From an uncultured Clostridia bacterium (GTDB taxonomy: Bacteria > Bacillota > Clostridia > TANB77 > CAG-465): a DNA stretch of 64,000 nucleotides. The stretch spans positions 1 to 64,000 of the forward strand of contig CALXEQ010000003.1 of assembly GCA_944387375.1 (NCBI GenBank). Reading direction: 5' to 3'. Made by a program: the position numbers and the translations under genes. Numbering within the stretch: the stretch's first letter is position 1; every line of letters starts with the position of its first letter. Shown here piece by piece: positions 28,273 through 36,303 of this stretch. Under the pieces are notes generated by a model, which made no database searches, had not been told where the DNA came from, and saw nothing but the letters and a program-made list of their open reading frames with translations.

Positions 28273-29496
28273 TTATTGTTCTTTTTTATTACTATCTACT
28301 CTAAATCCTGTTCTTGTCATATCTATATCGTCATATAAAATACTTTCCTTTTTATCATCTTGTTTATTTTCTTTAGAAAACCAATTTTTTCTGCTTTTCT
28401 TTCTTTGTTCAATCTCTTCTTTTTCTTCTAGTTCCTCTTCACTAATTTTTTCATTTCTATTTTTTAAAAACTCGTCTATTTTTGCCCTCATAGCATTAAA
28501 TACAAATTCGTTTTCTATTATATTTATATAATTACTATCATTATTAATCAAATATTCTAAAATACTCATCGCTTTGTCAAATTCATTTTTAGTAACATAT
28601 ATTATAGCAATTTTATAATAAGCTTTTAGTCCATATTCTTCATCTTTTATTATTTCATTATATAAATTTAAAGCATCATTATATTTTCCCTTTAACAATT
28701 TTATGTTCCCTAAACTATAAATTGCTTCTTTTATATCTGGATTAATAACTAATGCAAATTCTAGATTTTTTTCTGCGTCATTTGTTTTGCCAAGCTCTAA
28801 TTGTATCATAGCCAAATTATACAATAGTTCATATGACTCAACATGATAATCTAATGCTTTTTTATATACTTCCTCAGCTTGCTCAAATTCTCCTTTATTT
28901 GCAAGCAAAATTCCAAGCACCTCATATGCATCATAAAAAGTTGGATCAATTTCTATAGCTTTTTTATATACATCTATTGCTGGCTCAAAATCCTCTTCTT
29001 TTTCTAATATATTTCCAAGCCTAAAATATGCTTTATAGTTTTTATCATCTAACTCTAAAACTTTATATAAAATATCTTTTGCATTCTCATAATCTTGTAT
29101 TTCATAAAAGCAATTAGCTAATAGATATAAATTTTCACTATTTATTCCTTGAGTATTTATTATTTTTTGTAATGTAGCTATACATTTTGTATATTTTTGT
29201 TTCAAATAATATTTTTGTGCTCTTTTATATAATAATTTTTTACCAAAGTTAATATTATTATATTGTAATATAGCAAATATACATGGTAAGAAAAATATAC
29301 CTATTGAAAGTGGTATTTGATATCTTACTCTTAAATATACATTATAAAAAACTATCGGCAAATATAGTCCCAAAGAAAAAGCTGTGATAGATATTAATAT
29401 TAAATTTCCTGGGGCATATTTTTTAACATAATTGATTGATAAATATGTTATTAAGATTATAGCTACGACTATTACTATTATATTATCAATTATCAT
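28273..29496 (-). CDS. Membrane-anchored TPR protein
   Basis: The 407-residue protein begins with two or three transmembrane segments (residues ~3-80), then at least seven tetratricopeptide repeats (residues ~90-340; for example AYFRLGNILEKEEDFEPAIDVYKKAIEIDP). A charged tail follows. TPR arrays hold protein complexes together; the partner is unknown. I chose ATG 29496, 9 nt after GGAGG, over ATG 29502 and a longer start at 29547. It is divergent from murC. Confidence 0.8.
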   Translation of the reverse strand: MIIDNIIVIVVAIILITYLSINYVKKYAPGNLILISITAFSLGLYLPIVFYNVYLRVRYQIPLSIGIFFLPCIFAILQYNNINFGKKLLYKRAQKYYLKQKYTKCIATLQKIINTQGINSENLYLLANCFYEIQDYENAKDILYKVLELDDKNYKAYFRLGNILEKEEDFEPAIDVYKKAIEIDPTFYDAYEVLGILLANKGEFEQAEEVYKKALDYHVESYELLYNLAMIQLELGKTNDAEKNLEFALVINPDIKEAIYSLGNIKLLKGKYNDALNLYNEIIKDEEYGLKAYYKIAIIYVTKNEFDKAMSILEYLINNDSNYINIIENEFVFNAMRAKIDEFLKNRNEKISEEELEEKEEIEQRKKSRKNWFSKENKQDDKKESILYDDIDMTRTGFRVDSNKKEQ

Positions 29497-29585
29497 TTGC
29501 ATTATCCTCCGCACAGGTATTATATAACATTTTTTGTCAACTTTCAAGCTTATAATACATATTATATCTAATTTTTTATCCTACA

Positions 29586-29614
29586 TTGACTAATCGGTTA
29601 TAATAATGTATAAT
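29586..29614 (+). promoter_or_regulatory. Sigma-A promoter of murC
   Basis: TTGACT (29586-29591) and TATAAT (29609-29614) are 17 bp apart. A second TATAAT-like box overlaps the spacer. Confidence 0.75.
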
Positions 29615-29644
29615 AAACAATGTAAAAAAAGGATGTGACTATTA

Positions 29645-31075
29645 ATGAATAAAGACTTTGATGCTTTAAAGAATATACATAAAATACATATGATTGGTAT
29701 TGGTGGAGTAAGCATGAGTGGTATTGCATTAATACTAAAAAAGGACGGATTTGAAGTTAGTGGCTCAGATAAAAATTATGGTGATATGATAGATATATTA
29801 GAAAAAAATGATATACATGTTTATATTGGCTCTAATGCAGATCTAGTAAAAGATGCTGATATTGTTGTATATACTTCTGCAATAAATCAACATGATCCAG
29901 AATTTGTTAGAGCTAAGAGCTTAGGAATTCCCACATATGAAAGAGCTAAATTTTTAGGATTACTTTTAAGCAGTTATAAAAGGCCTATATGTATATGTGG
30001 CACACATGGAAAAACTACTACTACATCTATGATATCATCTATATTTATAGATGCAAATATGGATCCAAATGTTCAAGTAGGATCAAAATATGAAAAATTA
30101 AATAATTCAAACTATAGACTTGGAAATTCTGAATATTTCATACTTGAAGCTTGTGAATATGTAGATAGCTTTTTAAATTTTCCTCATCACTGTGCTACAG
30201 TATTAAATATTGAAGCAGAACATTTAGATTATTTTTCAGATATTGAAGATATAAAAAAATCTTTTAAAAAGTTTATTTTAATGTTACCTGAAAACGGAAT
30301 TTTAGTAATTAACCAAGATGACACACATTGCATGGAAGTTTTAGATGATTGTATTGACGATTTGCAAAAGAAAAATGTTAGAATATTTAAGTTTTCACTT
30401 AGTGATCCAGATGCATATATATATGCTAAAAACTTTAGCTGTAATATAAAGGGATTCTATTCTTTTGATGTAACAGATCCTAGAAATGGTAATACATATA
30501 ATTTTTATTTAACAGTTCCTGGTATTCACAATGTATATGATGCTTTAGCTGCTATAACAACTGCACAAGCATATGGAATAAAATTTGAAGATATGCAAAA
30601 AAGTCTAAGTAAATTTTGTGGTGCTAAAAGAAGATTTGAATTTAAAAAGACGATTGCTCCAAATGTAGAGCTTTATGATGACTATGCTCATCACCCAACA
30701 GAAATAAAAGCAACACTTGCAGCAGCTAAACAAAAAGAACATAATAAAATAATTGCAGCTTTTCAACCACATACATTTTCTAGAACTAAAGAATTACTAA
30801 CCGATTTCTCTCATGCTTTTAAAGATGCTGATGTTGTATTATTAATGGACATCTACGCAGCAAGAGAAAAAGATGACGGTACAGTATCTTCAAGAGATAT
30901 AGAAAAATTAATAAATAAAGAAAAAGAAAAAGCTATTTATACACAGAATTTAGAAAAAACAGCTCAAAAAATAAAAGAGATTATAGAACCTGGCGATATA
31001 GTTCTTTCTATAGGAGCTGGAACTATAACTCATTTAGCTGATTATTTTGATGATATAAATGAAAAAAAAGATTAA
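29645..31075 (+). CDS. murC: UDP-N-acetylmuramate--L-alanine ligase
   Basis: MurC adds the first amino acid of the peptidoglycan stem peptide, using ATP in the cytoplasm. The N-terminal Rossmann motif is HMIGIGGVSMSGIAL, the ATP loop is CGTHGKTTTTSM, and LEACEYVDSFLN, NIEAEHLDYF, KRRFEFK and DYAHHPTEI are family signatures. The 476 residues are slightly longer than average. AAAGGATG supports ATG 29645. It stands alone between its own promoter and terminator. Confidence 0.97.
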   Translation: MNKDFDALKNIHKIHMIGIGGVSMSGIALILKKDGFEVSGSDKNYGDMIDILEKNDIHVYIGSNADLVKDADIVVYTSAINQHDPEFVRAKSLGIPTYERAKFLGLLLSSYKRPICICGTHGKTTTTSMISSIFIDANMDPNVQVGSKYEKLNNSNYRLGNSEYFILEACEYVDSFLNFPHHCATVLNIEAEHLDYFSDIEDIKKSFKKFILMLPENGILVINQDDTHCMEVLDDCIDDLQKKNVRIFKFSLSDPDAYIYAKNFSCNIKGFYSFDVTDPRNGNTYNFYLTVPGIHNVYDALAAITTAQAYGIKFEDMQKSLSKFCGAKRRFEFKKTIAPNVELYDDYAHHPTEIKATLAAAKQKEHNKIIAAFQPHTFSRTKELLTDFSHAFKDADVVLLMDIYAAREKDDGTVSSRDIEKLINKEKEKAIYTQNLEKTAQKIKEIIEPGDIVLSIGAGTITHLADYFDDINEKKD

Positions 31076-31079
31076 AATA

Positions 31080-31112
31080 GATTCCAAGAAAAACTTGGAA
31101 TTTATTTTTTTG
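31080..31112 (+). terminator. Terminator of murC
   Basis: ATTCCAAG pairs with CTTGGAAT, then TTATTTTTTT. Confidence 0.85.
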
Positions 31113-31148
31113 TAAAAAAAATCTCAAGGTTTTTACCTTGAGATTTTA
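31113..31148 (-). terminator. Terminator of the tRNA pair
   Basis: AAAATCTCAAGG pairs with CCTTGAGATTTT, followed on the minus strand by eight T residues. Confidence 0.85.
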
Positions 31149-31158
31149 ATATTTATAT

Positions 31159-31244
31159 TGGTGGGCAGGGATGGATTCGAACCATCGTAGGCGAAAGCCA
31201 ACAGATTTACAGTCTGCCCCCTTTAGCCACTCGGGCACCTACCC
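31159..31244 (-). tRNA. tRNA-Tyr (anticodon GTA)
   Basis: The minus strand gives acceptor GGGTAGG/CCTGCCC (one G-T pair), encoded CCA (31159-31161) and anticodon loop CTGTAAA, hence GTA for tyrosine. The variable arm (TTGGCTTTCGCCTAC) is long, as in bacterial tRNA-Tyr. Confidence 0.95.
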
Positions 31245-31253
31245 AAATATAAA

Positions 31254-31330
31254 TGGTGGGTCTTCAGGGATTCGAACCCCGGACCATTCGGTTATGAGCC
31301 GAGTGCTCTGACCAACTGAGCTAAAGACCC
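31254..31330 (-). tRNA. tRNA with CAT anticodon (Met, or Ile2)
   Basis: The minus strand gives acceptor GGGTCTT/AAGACCC, encoded CCA (31254-31256), D arm AGCTCAGTTGGTCAGAGC and anticodon loop CTCATAA. It lacks the C1 mismatch of initiators, so it is the elongator Met tRNA or the lysidine-modified Ile2 tRNA. The acceptor resembles clostridial elongator Met. Confidence 0.9.
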
Positions 31331-31351
31331 ACATCACTGTGGACAGTTATT

Positions 31352-31380
31352 ATTATAATCTACTTGATATTAAAAGTCAA
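31352..31380 (-). promoter_or_regulatory. Promoter of the tRNA pair
   Basis: TTGACT (31375-31380) and TATAAT (31352-31357) are 17 bp apart on the minus strand, about 20 bp before the CAT tRNA. Confidence 0.75.
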
Positions 31381-31461
31381 GCTTTTTTGTTAAAAAAAAC
31401 AAGAAAAATACACAAAAAAAGTACTACAATTATTGTTATGTAAAGCATAGTTTTACAAACA

Positions 31462-31500
31462 CTAAAAAAGAGTATCCAAATAAATTTAGATACTCTTTAA
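31462..31500 (-). terminator. Terminator of ychF
   Basis: AAAGAGTATC pairs with GATACTCTTT around a 12-base loop, followed by six T residues on the minus strand. Confidence 0.85.
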
Positions 31501-31506
31501 CTACAT

Positions 31507-32601
31507 TTATACATTAAATCTAAATAATATTATATCTCCATCTTTAACAACATAATCTTTTCCTTCGAGTCTGACAAGTCCTTTTTCTTTTGTTGCATTC
31601 ATACTTCCATACTTTATTAAATCGTCATACGATACAACTTCAGCTTTTATAAAACCTCTTTCAAAATCTGAGTGTATTTTACCAGCTGCTTGAGGTGCTT
31701 TTGTACCATTTTTTATAGTCCAAGCTCTACATTCTTGTTTTCCAGCAGTAAGAAAAGAAATAAGTCCAAGTAAAGAATAACTTGCTTTTATTAATTTATC
31801 TAGTCCTGATTCATCTATACCATAATCTTGCATTAATAGTTCTTTGTCTTCATCATCAAGCTCAGACAAATCTTCCTCTAACTTTGCACATAAAGTTATA
31901 ACTTCAGCACCTTCATTTTTAGCATATTCTTTTACCTTTAATACATTAGGATCATTTTCTTTATTTGAAAGTTGAGATTCTGATATATTAGCAACATAAA
32001 TAACTTTTTTATCTGTTAAGAAAAAAGCATCTTTTATAATATCTCTTTCTTCAACTGTCATATCCATAGTTCTTACGGGTTTTCCTTCTTCTAAGTGAGA
32101 TTTAATTCTATTTAATAATTCTAGTTCTGCTATTGCTTTTTTATCTCCAGATTTTGTTAATTTTGTAACTCTATCAATTCTTTTATTCAAAGTTTCAAGA
32201 TCGGCAAAAACTAATTCTAATGATATTGTTTCTATATCACTTATTGGATCAATTTTTCCGTCAACATGAACTATATTTTCATCATTAAAGCATCTAACTA
32301 CATGTGCTATTGCATCAGTTTCTCTAATATGTGATAAAAATTTGTTTCCAAGTCCTTCTCCCTTTGATGCTCCTTTTACAAGACCAGCTATATCTACAAA
32401 TTCTATTGTTGCATAAGTAGATTTATCTGTATCATACATCTTAGATAAAACATCAATTCTCTTATCTGGTACACAAACCATACCAATATTAGGCTCTATA
32501 GTACAAAACGGATAATTTGCACTTTCTGCACCTGCTTTTGTTATAGCATTAAAAAGAGTAGATTTTCCTACGTTAGGTAATCCAACTATTCCTATTTTCA
32601 A
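31507..32601 (-). CDS. ychF: YchF/OLA1 family ATPase
   Basis: YchF is a ribosome-associated P-loop protein of the Obg family that prefers ATP. G1 GLPNVGKST, G3 DIAGLVKGASKGEGLGNKFL and the NxxE-type G4 (YVANISES) are present, and the C-terminal TGS domain ends KDGDIILFRF. I chose TTG 32601: AAGGAAG lies 8 nt upstream and the protein then begins KIGIVGLPNVGKS like its relatives; the GTG at 32610 overlaps the Shine-Dalgarno site. Length 364 is normal. Confidence 0.95.
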   Translation of the reverse strand: MKIGIVGLPNVGKSTLFNAITKAGAESANYPFCTIEPNIGMVCVPDKRIDVLSKMYDTDKSTYATIEFVDIAGLVKGASKGEGLGNKFLSHIRETDAIAHVVRCFNDENIVHVDGKIDPISDIETISLELVFADLETLNKRIDRVTKLTKSGDKKAIAELELLNRIKSHLEEGKPVRTMDMTVEERDIIKDAFFLTDKKVIYVANISESQLSNKENDPNVLKVKEYAKNEGAEVITLCAKLEEDLSELDDEDKELLMQDYGIDESGLDKLIKASYSLLGLISFLTAGKQECRAWTIKNGTKAPQAAGKIHSDFERGFIKAEVVSYDDLIKYGSMNATKEKGLVRLEGKDYVVKDGDIILFRFNV

Positions 32602-32628
32602 TTTAAACACTTCCTTTTTACAACTAAT

Positions 32629-32656
32629 ATTATATCAAAGAAAAATAAGTTGTCAA
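32629..32656 (-). promoter_or_regulatory. Sigma-A promoter of ychF
   Basis: TTGACA (32651-32656) and TATAAT (32629-32634) are 16 bp apart on the minus strand. Confidence 0.75.
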
Positions 32657-32707
32657 GAATATTAACAAAACGATTTAATTACCATAAAATATATTGTGGT
32701 GATAATT

Positions 32708-33181
32708 ATGAATATAAAAAAATATTATTTAACAAAAAGTTTAAATACAAGAAGATTTGAAAAAATGAAAGAAATAAAATACATTATAATTACTTCATCT
32801 AAATATAATGGATTTAGTGCATTAAAGAATAGAAATATTATAGAAAAATTAAAATATAAAGAAGATAATGAATTTTCATGTCATTTTATTATTGATATAA
32901 ATGGAACTATATTAAATATAATTCCTGAAAGAGAAAAAGCTATTTGCAGTAGAAATATTAATTATGATGATAAAAGTATATCTATTATGCTTACTCTAAA
33001 TAAAAATGGAAAATACGAAAAAGAAGAATTTATATCTTTAAAAAAATTAATACATACCTTAAAAAGAAAATATGATATAAAATCAGAAAATATATTAACA
33101 GAATTTGATATTAATGGTAGTAGAAAACCAATACTATTTTGCGATGAACCAATTTTATTATGGCAAATTGTTAAAAGCTAA
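32708..33181 (+). CDS. Degenerate amidase_2/PGRP-like protein
   Basis: The 157-residue protein resembles T7-lysozyme-type N-acetylmuramoyl-L-alanine amidases: CHFIIDINGTILNIIPEREKAI matches the central YHFII-DGT-E strand region and KSISIMLTLN the following strand. The zinc ligands are not kept: the expected first histidine (VHCSAT-like) reads IITSSKYN, and the second histidine region reads LTEFDING. So it is probably inactive, perhaps a binding protein. There is no signal peptide, so it would act in the cytoplasm. ATG 32708 follows GGTGAT; an in-frame GTG at 32696 is less likely. Confidence 0.6.
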   Translation: MNIKKYYLTKSLNTRRFEKMKEIKYIIITSSKYNGFSALKNRNIIEKLKYKEDNEFSCHFIIDINGTILNIIPEREKAICSRNINYDDKSISIMLTLNKNGKYEKEEFISLKKLIHTLKRKYDIKSENILTEFDINGSRKPILFCDEPILLWQIVKS

Positions 33182-33211
33182 AACTCCACCTAAAAAATGA
33201 GTTAAAGAAGT

Positions 33212-33442
33212 TTGCTATTTAAAAAGTAAAAGAGTATAATAACCTTGCTTTAACTAAAGGAGGTGTCGAGTGTGTAGATTAGTTTGTGTAAACTAAAATA
33301 AACTTTCTATGATAATTTTTAAATAGATGCTATACTTTAAGTATATTGTCTATTTTTAACTTAATTCAAGTATACTATAAAATATATAAGATTTAATAGT
33401 TTAAGGTGCTAATAATTATACAAATTAGCACCTTTTAATTTA
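33212..33442 (+). ncRNA. Orphan transcription unit: candidate small RNA or peptide mRNA
   Basis: A strong promoter (TTGCTA 33212-33217, 17-bp spacer, TATAAT 33235-33240) is followed about 20 bp later by AAAGGAGGTG and then GTG at 33270, opening an eight-codon frame (reading MCRLVCVN). The next 130 nt have no long frame. A terminator (AAGGTGCTAAT with ATTAGCACCTT and a T run, 33403-33442) closes the unit. No plus-strand gene follows, so this is not a leader. It is either a ~195-nt RNA or an mRNA for a tiny peptide. Confidence 0.45.
33400..33442 (+). terminator. Terminator of the orphan unit
   Basis: AAGGTGCTAAT (33403-33413) pairs with ATTAGCACCTT (33424-33434), followed by TTTTAATTTAT. Eleven base pairs make it strong. 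Confidence 0.85.
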
Positions 33443-33488
33443 TACTATATTTATAGAATATATAACAATTCAGTGTAAACTTTGATAA

Positions 33489-33680
33489 TTATTTTTTCTT
33501 TCCTTTTTTTATTTTTGTAATGTTTGTAAGCTCTTCTACTTTTACTTTTTGCTCATTAATTGAAGTTAAATTGCTTAAAGGAAAAATAAAGTCGTATTTT
33601 TCCATATTTGGATTATTAGCGTCTTTTCTTTCTATGTCTAATTCATACTCTATATTCTTTTTTTGAAGCTTTTTTGCCAT
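33489..33680 (-). CDS. Small basic protein, unknown
   Basis: I do not recognise this 63-residue protein. It is lysine-rich at both ends (MAKKLQKKN and KIKKGKKK) and has a central YDFIFPLSNLTSINEQKVKVEELTN split by turns. GGGGTGAT 4 nt before the ATG supports translation. No membrane segment. It lies downstream of the sigma/anti-sigma operon but beyond a terminator, so it is probably separate. Confidence 0.5.
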   Translation of the reverse strand: MAKKLQKKNIEYELDIERKDANNPNMEKYDFIFPLSNLTSINEQKVKVEELTNITKIKKGKKK

Positions 33681-33727
33681 GATATCACCCCAAATATAGT
33701 ATTTGTAGTTTTAATATATTAATTCAA

Positions 33728-33770
33728 AAAATAAACACCTTAAATATAAAAAATATTTAAAGTGTTTAAA
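33728..33770 (-). terminator. Terminator of the sigma/anti-sigma operon
   Basis: AAACACTTTAAATAT pairs with ATATTTAAGGTGTTT with one mismatch, followed by ATTTTTTG on the minus strand. Confidence 0.75.
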
Positions 33771-33773
33771 ATA

Positions 33774-34556
33774 TTATTTCAAATAATTATATAAATCTAA
33801 CTCTATCCACTGACCATCAAAATTAACCTTATTTGTATCAACATTATATTCTTTAAATCCATAATCAGATCCTTTATTGGCATATAATTCTCCATTTTCT
33901 TCATATAAACATGTTATATAGCTTTTTCCAACCTCTGGATTTGCAATTTTAAAAGATTCATAATAATTTACTTTAATATTTTCATTATCATCTATTTTAA
34001 GTTCTTCCTCATTATATTCTAGATTAGATTCCCTTAACTGACTTAAATTCCAAACACCACCAGGTATCCAAAATTCTATTTCATCCACATTATTACCTTT
34101 ATAACAGTTAATTACTTTAGCCTTAACTTTAGTTATTGGATAAGAATAATTTCCATACTTGTTATACTTAGTAGAATATTGTTCTATATTTTCTACTTCG
34201 ATTGAATAAATATTAGATATTTTTTCAAAAATAGTTGAATTTAATTCCTTTCCTTTTATCGTAATTTCTTTGACATAACTAGGTAATTGTACATTTTCAT
34301 TTTCTTCATTATTATCTGCTTGTATTATTGTATCTGGTACCATATTTTGTTTGTAATTATTAACGACTAAAAATACGCCAAAAGCAACAAATACAACAAC
34401 TACTACTAAACTAGCTACTATTCTCAACTTTTTATTTTTCCTTTTTAAAGGTTTTGCATCTTTTAGAATCTCATCAAAATTAAAAATGTCTTTAGGTATT
34501 TCAACCTCATCATATTTTTGTTTTAATATTTCATCTATCTTTCCCTTCATTTTCAT
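33774..34556 (-). CDS. Membrane-anchored putative anti-sigma factor
   Basis: The 260-residue protein has a cytoplasmic N-terminus of about 42 residues, one transmembrane segment (LRIVASLVVVVVFVAFGVFLVV, about 44-65) and an extracytoplasmic domain of ~190 residues (ITKVKAKVINCYKG, GGVWNLSQL). This layout and the 4-nt ATGA overlap with the ECF sigma gene mark it as the partner anti-sigma. The N-terminal part is short and lacks a visible zinc anti-sigma motif, so binding is inferred. The outer domain could sense an envelope signal. Confidence 0.7.
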   Translation of the reverse strand: MKMKGKIDEILKQKYDEVEIPKDIFNFDEILKDAKPLKRKNKKLRIVASLVVVVVFVAFGVFLVVNNYKQNMVPDTIIQADNNEENENVQLPSYVKEITIKGKELNSTIFEKISNIYSIEVENIEQYSTKYNKYGNYSYPITKVKAKVINCYKGNNVDEIEFWIPGGVWNLSQLRESNLEYNEEELKIDDNENIKVNYYESFKIANPEVGKSYITCLYEENGELYANKGSDYGFKEYNVDTNKVNFDGQWIELDLYNYLK

Positions 34557-35086
34557 CCCATCCTCTCACTCATTAATTTAATTTTTCTTTTTATTCTCAT
34601 TAAGCTACTTCTTACAGTGTTTTCATTAATTTTTAACATTTTAGATATTGCTTTGTTATCATATCCATTTATGTATAATATAATTATCTGTTTTTCTTTA
34701 TCTTTTAAATAGTCTATTAAAGAAAATATATCTATATTATTTTCTATCTCTATAAATTCATCATTAATATCTACATAATCATTTCCAAAAACTTCTTCAA
34801 AAGATAGATTATGCATATCTTTTTGCCTATAAATATCTTTACATTTATTCATTAATATTTTTCTTATCCATGCTTTAAATTTTTCATCATCACGCAAATT
34901 CTGAATATTTTCATATGCTTCCAAAATAGTACTTTGAACTGCATCTTTTGCGTCCTCATTATTTTGTAATTTACTTTTAGCATAAATATACATTTCTTTT
35001 TGATATTCATCATCAAAAATTAATGCAAATACTTCTTTGTCACCTTTTCTGGCCTTCTTAATAAATTCTTTGTCAAATTTCTTCAC
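34553..35086 (-). CDS. ECF-type RNA polymerase sigma factor
   Basis: This 177-residue sigma-70 family protein has region 2 (EVFALIFDDEYQKEMYIYAKSKLQNNEDAKDAVQSTILEAY in pieces, residues ~15-60; DAVQSTILEAYENI is the core) and region 4 (KEKQIIILYINGYDNKAISKMLKINENTVRSSLMRIKRKI in pieces, residues ~128-172). Regions 1.1 and 3 are absent, as in ECF sigmas. The start is GTG with AGGGTGA upstream. A sigma-A promoter (TTAACT, 18 bp, TATAAT near 35113) precedes it. The protease gene upstream has an ECF-type promoter, a likely target. Confidence 0.92.
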   Translation of the reverse strand: MKKFDKEFIKKARKGDKEVFALIFDDEYQKEMYIYAKSKLQNNEDAKDAVQSTILEAYENIQNLRDDEKFKAWIRKILMNKCKDIYRQKDMHNLSFEEVFGNDYVDINDEFIEIENNIDIFSLIDYLKDKEKQIIILYINGYDNKAISKMLKINENTVRSSLMRIKRKIKLMSERMG

Positions 35087-35112
35087 TTTTAGTCACCCTG
35101 TCAATATTATAC

Positions 35113-35142
35113 CATAAAATCTATAAAAAAGTTAATTTTTAT
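35113..35142 (-). promoter_or_regulatory. Sigma-A promoter of the sigma-factor gene
   Basis: On the minus strand TTAACT and TATAAT are about 18 bp apart in the gap between the matrixin gene and the sigma gene. The sigma operon can therefore be transcribed apart from the protease. Confidence 0.55.
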
Positions 35143-35146
35143 ATTA

Positions 35147-35737
35147 TTATCTATTATATAAATAATTTATAGCGTCATGATCTCCTTGTTGAACAGTACT
35201 TACCATCATATTAAATAAAGTAGGATACATTATACTATATCTATCTTCTGTATGTAACAAACCAAAAGCATGTCCCATTTCATGTTTTGCAATTCTATAA
35301 TCGTATGACTCAGACAAATCTGTGTTAAAAACTATTTCTGTATAAAAGTAATTATATGTTGGTACCTGTCCTTTTTGAGAAGTCATACTACCATCTGTAT
35401 TCCAAAAACTAGTATAACCAACAACACTATTATTTAAGTAACTATCGCTTCCAGCATTTCTACCATAAAAATCCATATGAGTTGCATAGTTACTTGATAC
35501 CGCTGTCATATAAATTGGATTCCAACCATATCCTGTATCAACCCAATTATTTGATGCTGATACAATCTGATTTTGATATCCTGAAGCAGTCCAATCAATA
35601 TAATAGCAACAATTACTAACACCACGCGAAAATCTTACATCATTTGGCATTGTAGGTGTTCTTGCAAAAATACTTCCTCCTACAAAAGTAATTAATCCTA
35701 AAGCAATTAAAGTCATTCTTTTCATTTTGTTTTTCAT
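35147..35737 (-). CDS. Secreted matrixin-type zinc metalloprotease
   Basis: A signal peptide (MKRMTLIALGLITFVGGSIFA) is followed by a single catalytic domain. The active site is HEMGHAFGLLH (residues ~152-162), fitting HExxHxxGxxH of metzincins, with the Met-turn SIMYPT about 6 residues later as in matrixins (M10). The protein is only 196 residues and has no visible propeptide cysteine switch (PRCG-like); two adjacent cysteines occur near residue 43. It is probably released outside the cell. GGAGG precedes the ATG. An ECF-type promoter lies 75-100 bp upstream, and the sigma gene follows 60 bp downstream. Confidence 0.85.
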   Translation of the reverse strand: MKNKMKRMTLIALGLITFVGGSIFARTPTMPNDVRFSRGVSNCCYYIDWTASGYQNQIVSASNNWVDTGYGWNPIYMTAVSSNYATHMDFYGRNAGSDSYLNNSVVGYTSFWNTDGSMTSQKGQVPTYNYFYTEIVFNTDLSESYDYRIAKHEMGHAFGLLHTEDRYSIMYPTLFNMMVSTVQQGDHDAINYLYNR

Positions 35738-35771
35738 ATATCTTCCTCCTTCAATTATATAACATAAATGA

Positions 35772-35821
35772 TTTTTTGTCTATAAACAAAAATCACCCTT
35801 TTATCTTTATAGACGAAAAAA
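35772..35821. repeat. Inverted repeat overlapping the ECF promoter -10
   Basis: TTTTTTGTCTATAAA (35772-35786) and TTTATAGACGAAAAAA (35806-35821) form 15-16 bp arms with one unpaired base and a 19-base gap. The right arm contains the CGTC of the proposed ECF promoter. It could be an operator, or a terminator for the gene at 35911. Confidence 0.6.
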
Positions 35822-35838
35822 GGTTGATTAATGTTTCA
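35812..35838 (-). promoter_or_regulatory. ECF-type promoter (TGAAAC-N17-CGTC)
   Basis: On the minus strand TGAAAC (35833-35838) and CGTC (35812-35815) are 17 bp apart. This matches the consensus known for Bacillus sigma-M, -W and -X class promoters. Transcription would start near 35804, giving a ~65-nt leader for the matrixin gene. Confidence 0.65.
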
Positions 35839-35910
35839 TATTATATAAAAAATTTAATAAAAAGTTATAATTTTATTACTATAAATATTTTTTTAGTTAC
35901 TTACAACTAT

Positions 35911-36234
35911 TTATAATAATCCTTGTTGCTTTTTTAAATATATATCACTTATATATGAATCGTCATATCGAAGTTGATATCCAAAAAAATCTCTTAATAT
36001 ATCCCTATACGTTTGTATACACGTTTTATATTTATCATTATTTCCATTATCACATTTTAAAACAGTCTCTTCCTCTTGTGGAAACAGTAAAAACACATTA
36101 TCACTTGCCCTTTGATTTCTCGCATCCTCTATTTGTTGTTGAATATATTTTTGTCCTTCAATGTCATTTAATACAGTTCCTATAGTAATTAATATCTCAA
36201 TTATTATAAGTAATACTAAAGTTCTATCCTTCAT
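35911..36234 (-). CDS. Small membrane-anchored protein, unknown
   Basis: The 107-residue protein has an N-terminal transmembrane segment (TLVLLIIIEILITIGTVL) and about 80 outer residues with two cysteines (LKCDNGNNDKYKTCIQ) that could form a disulfide. I do not recognise a family. GGGAGAAC precedes the ATG. It lies between the Spo0A-like gene and the matrixin gene on the same strand, with gaps of 69 and 173 bases, so co-transcription with the former is possible. Confidence 0.5.
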   Translation of the reverse strand: MKDRTLVLLIIIEILITIGTVLNDIEGQKYIQQQIEDARNQRASDNVFLLFPQEEETVLKCDNGNNDKYKTCIQTYRDILRDFFGYQLRYDDSYISDIYLKKQQGLL

Positions 36235-36303
36235 TATTGTTCTCCCTTCCTATTAATAATATAATTTGTTTTATAAACTTGATTAAATTGAAAAAATATA
36301 AAA

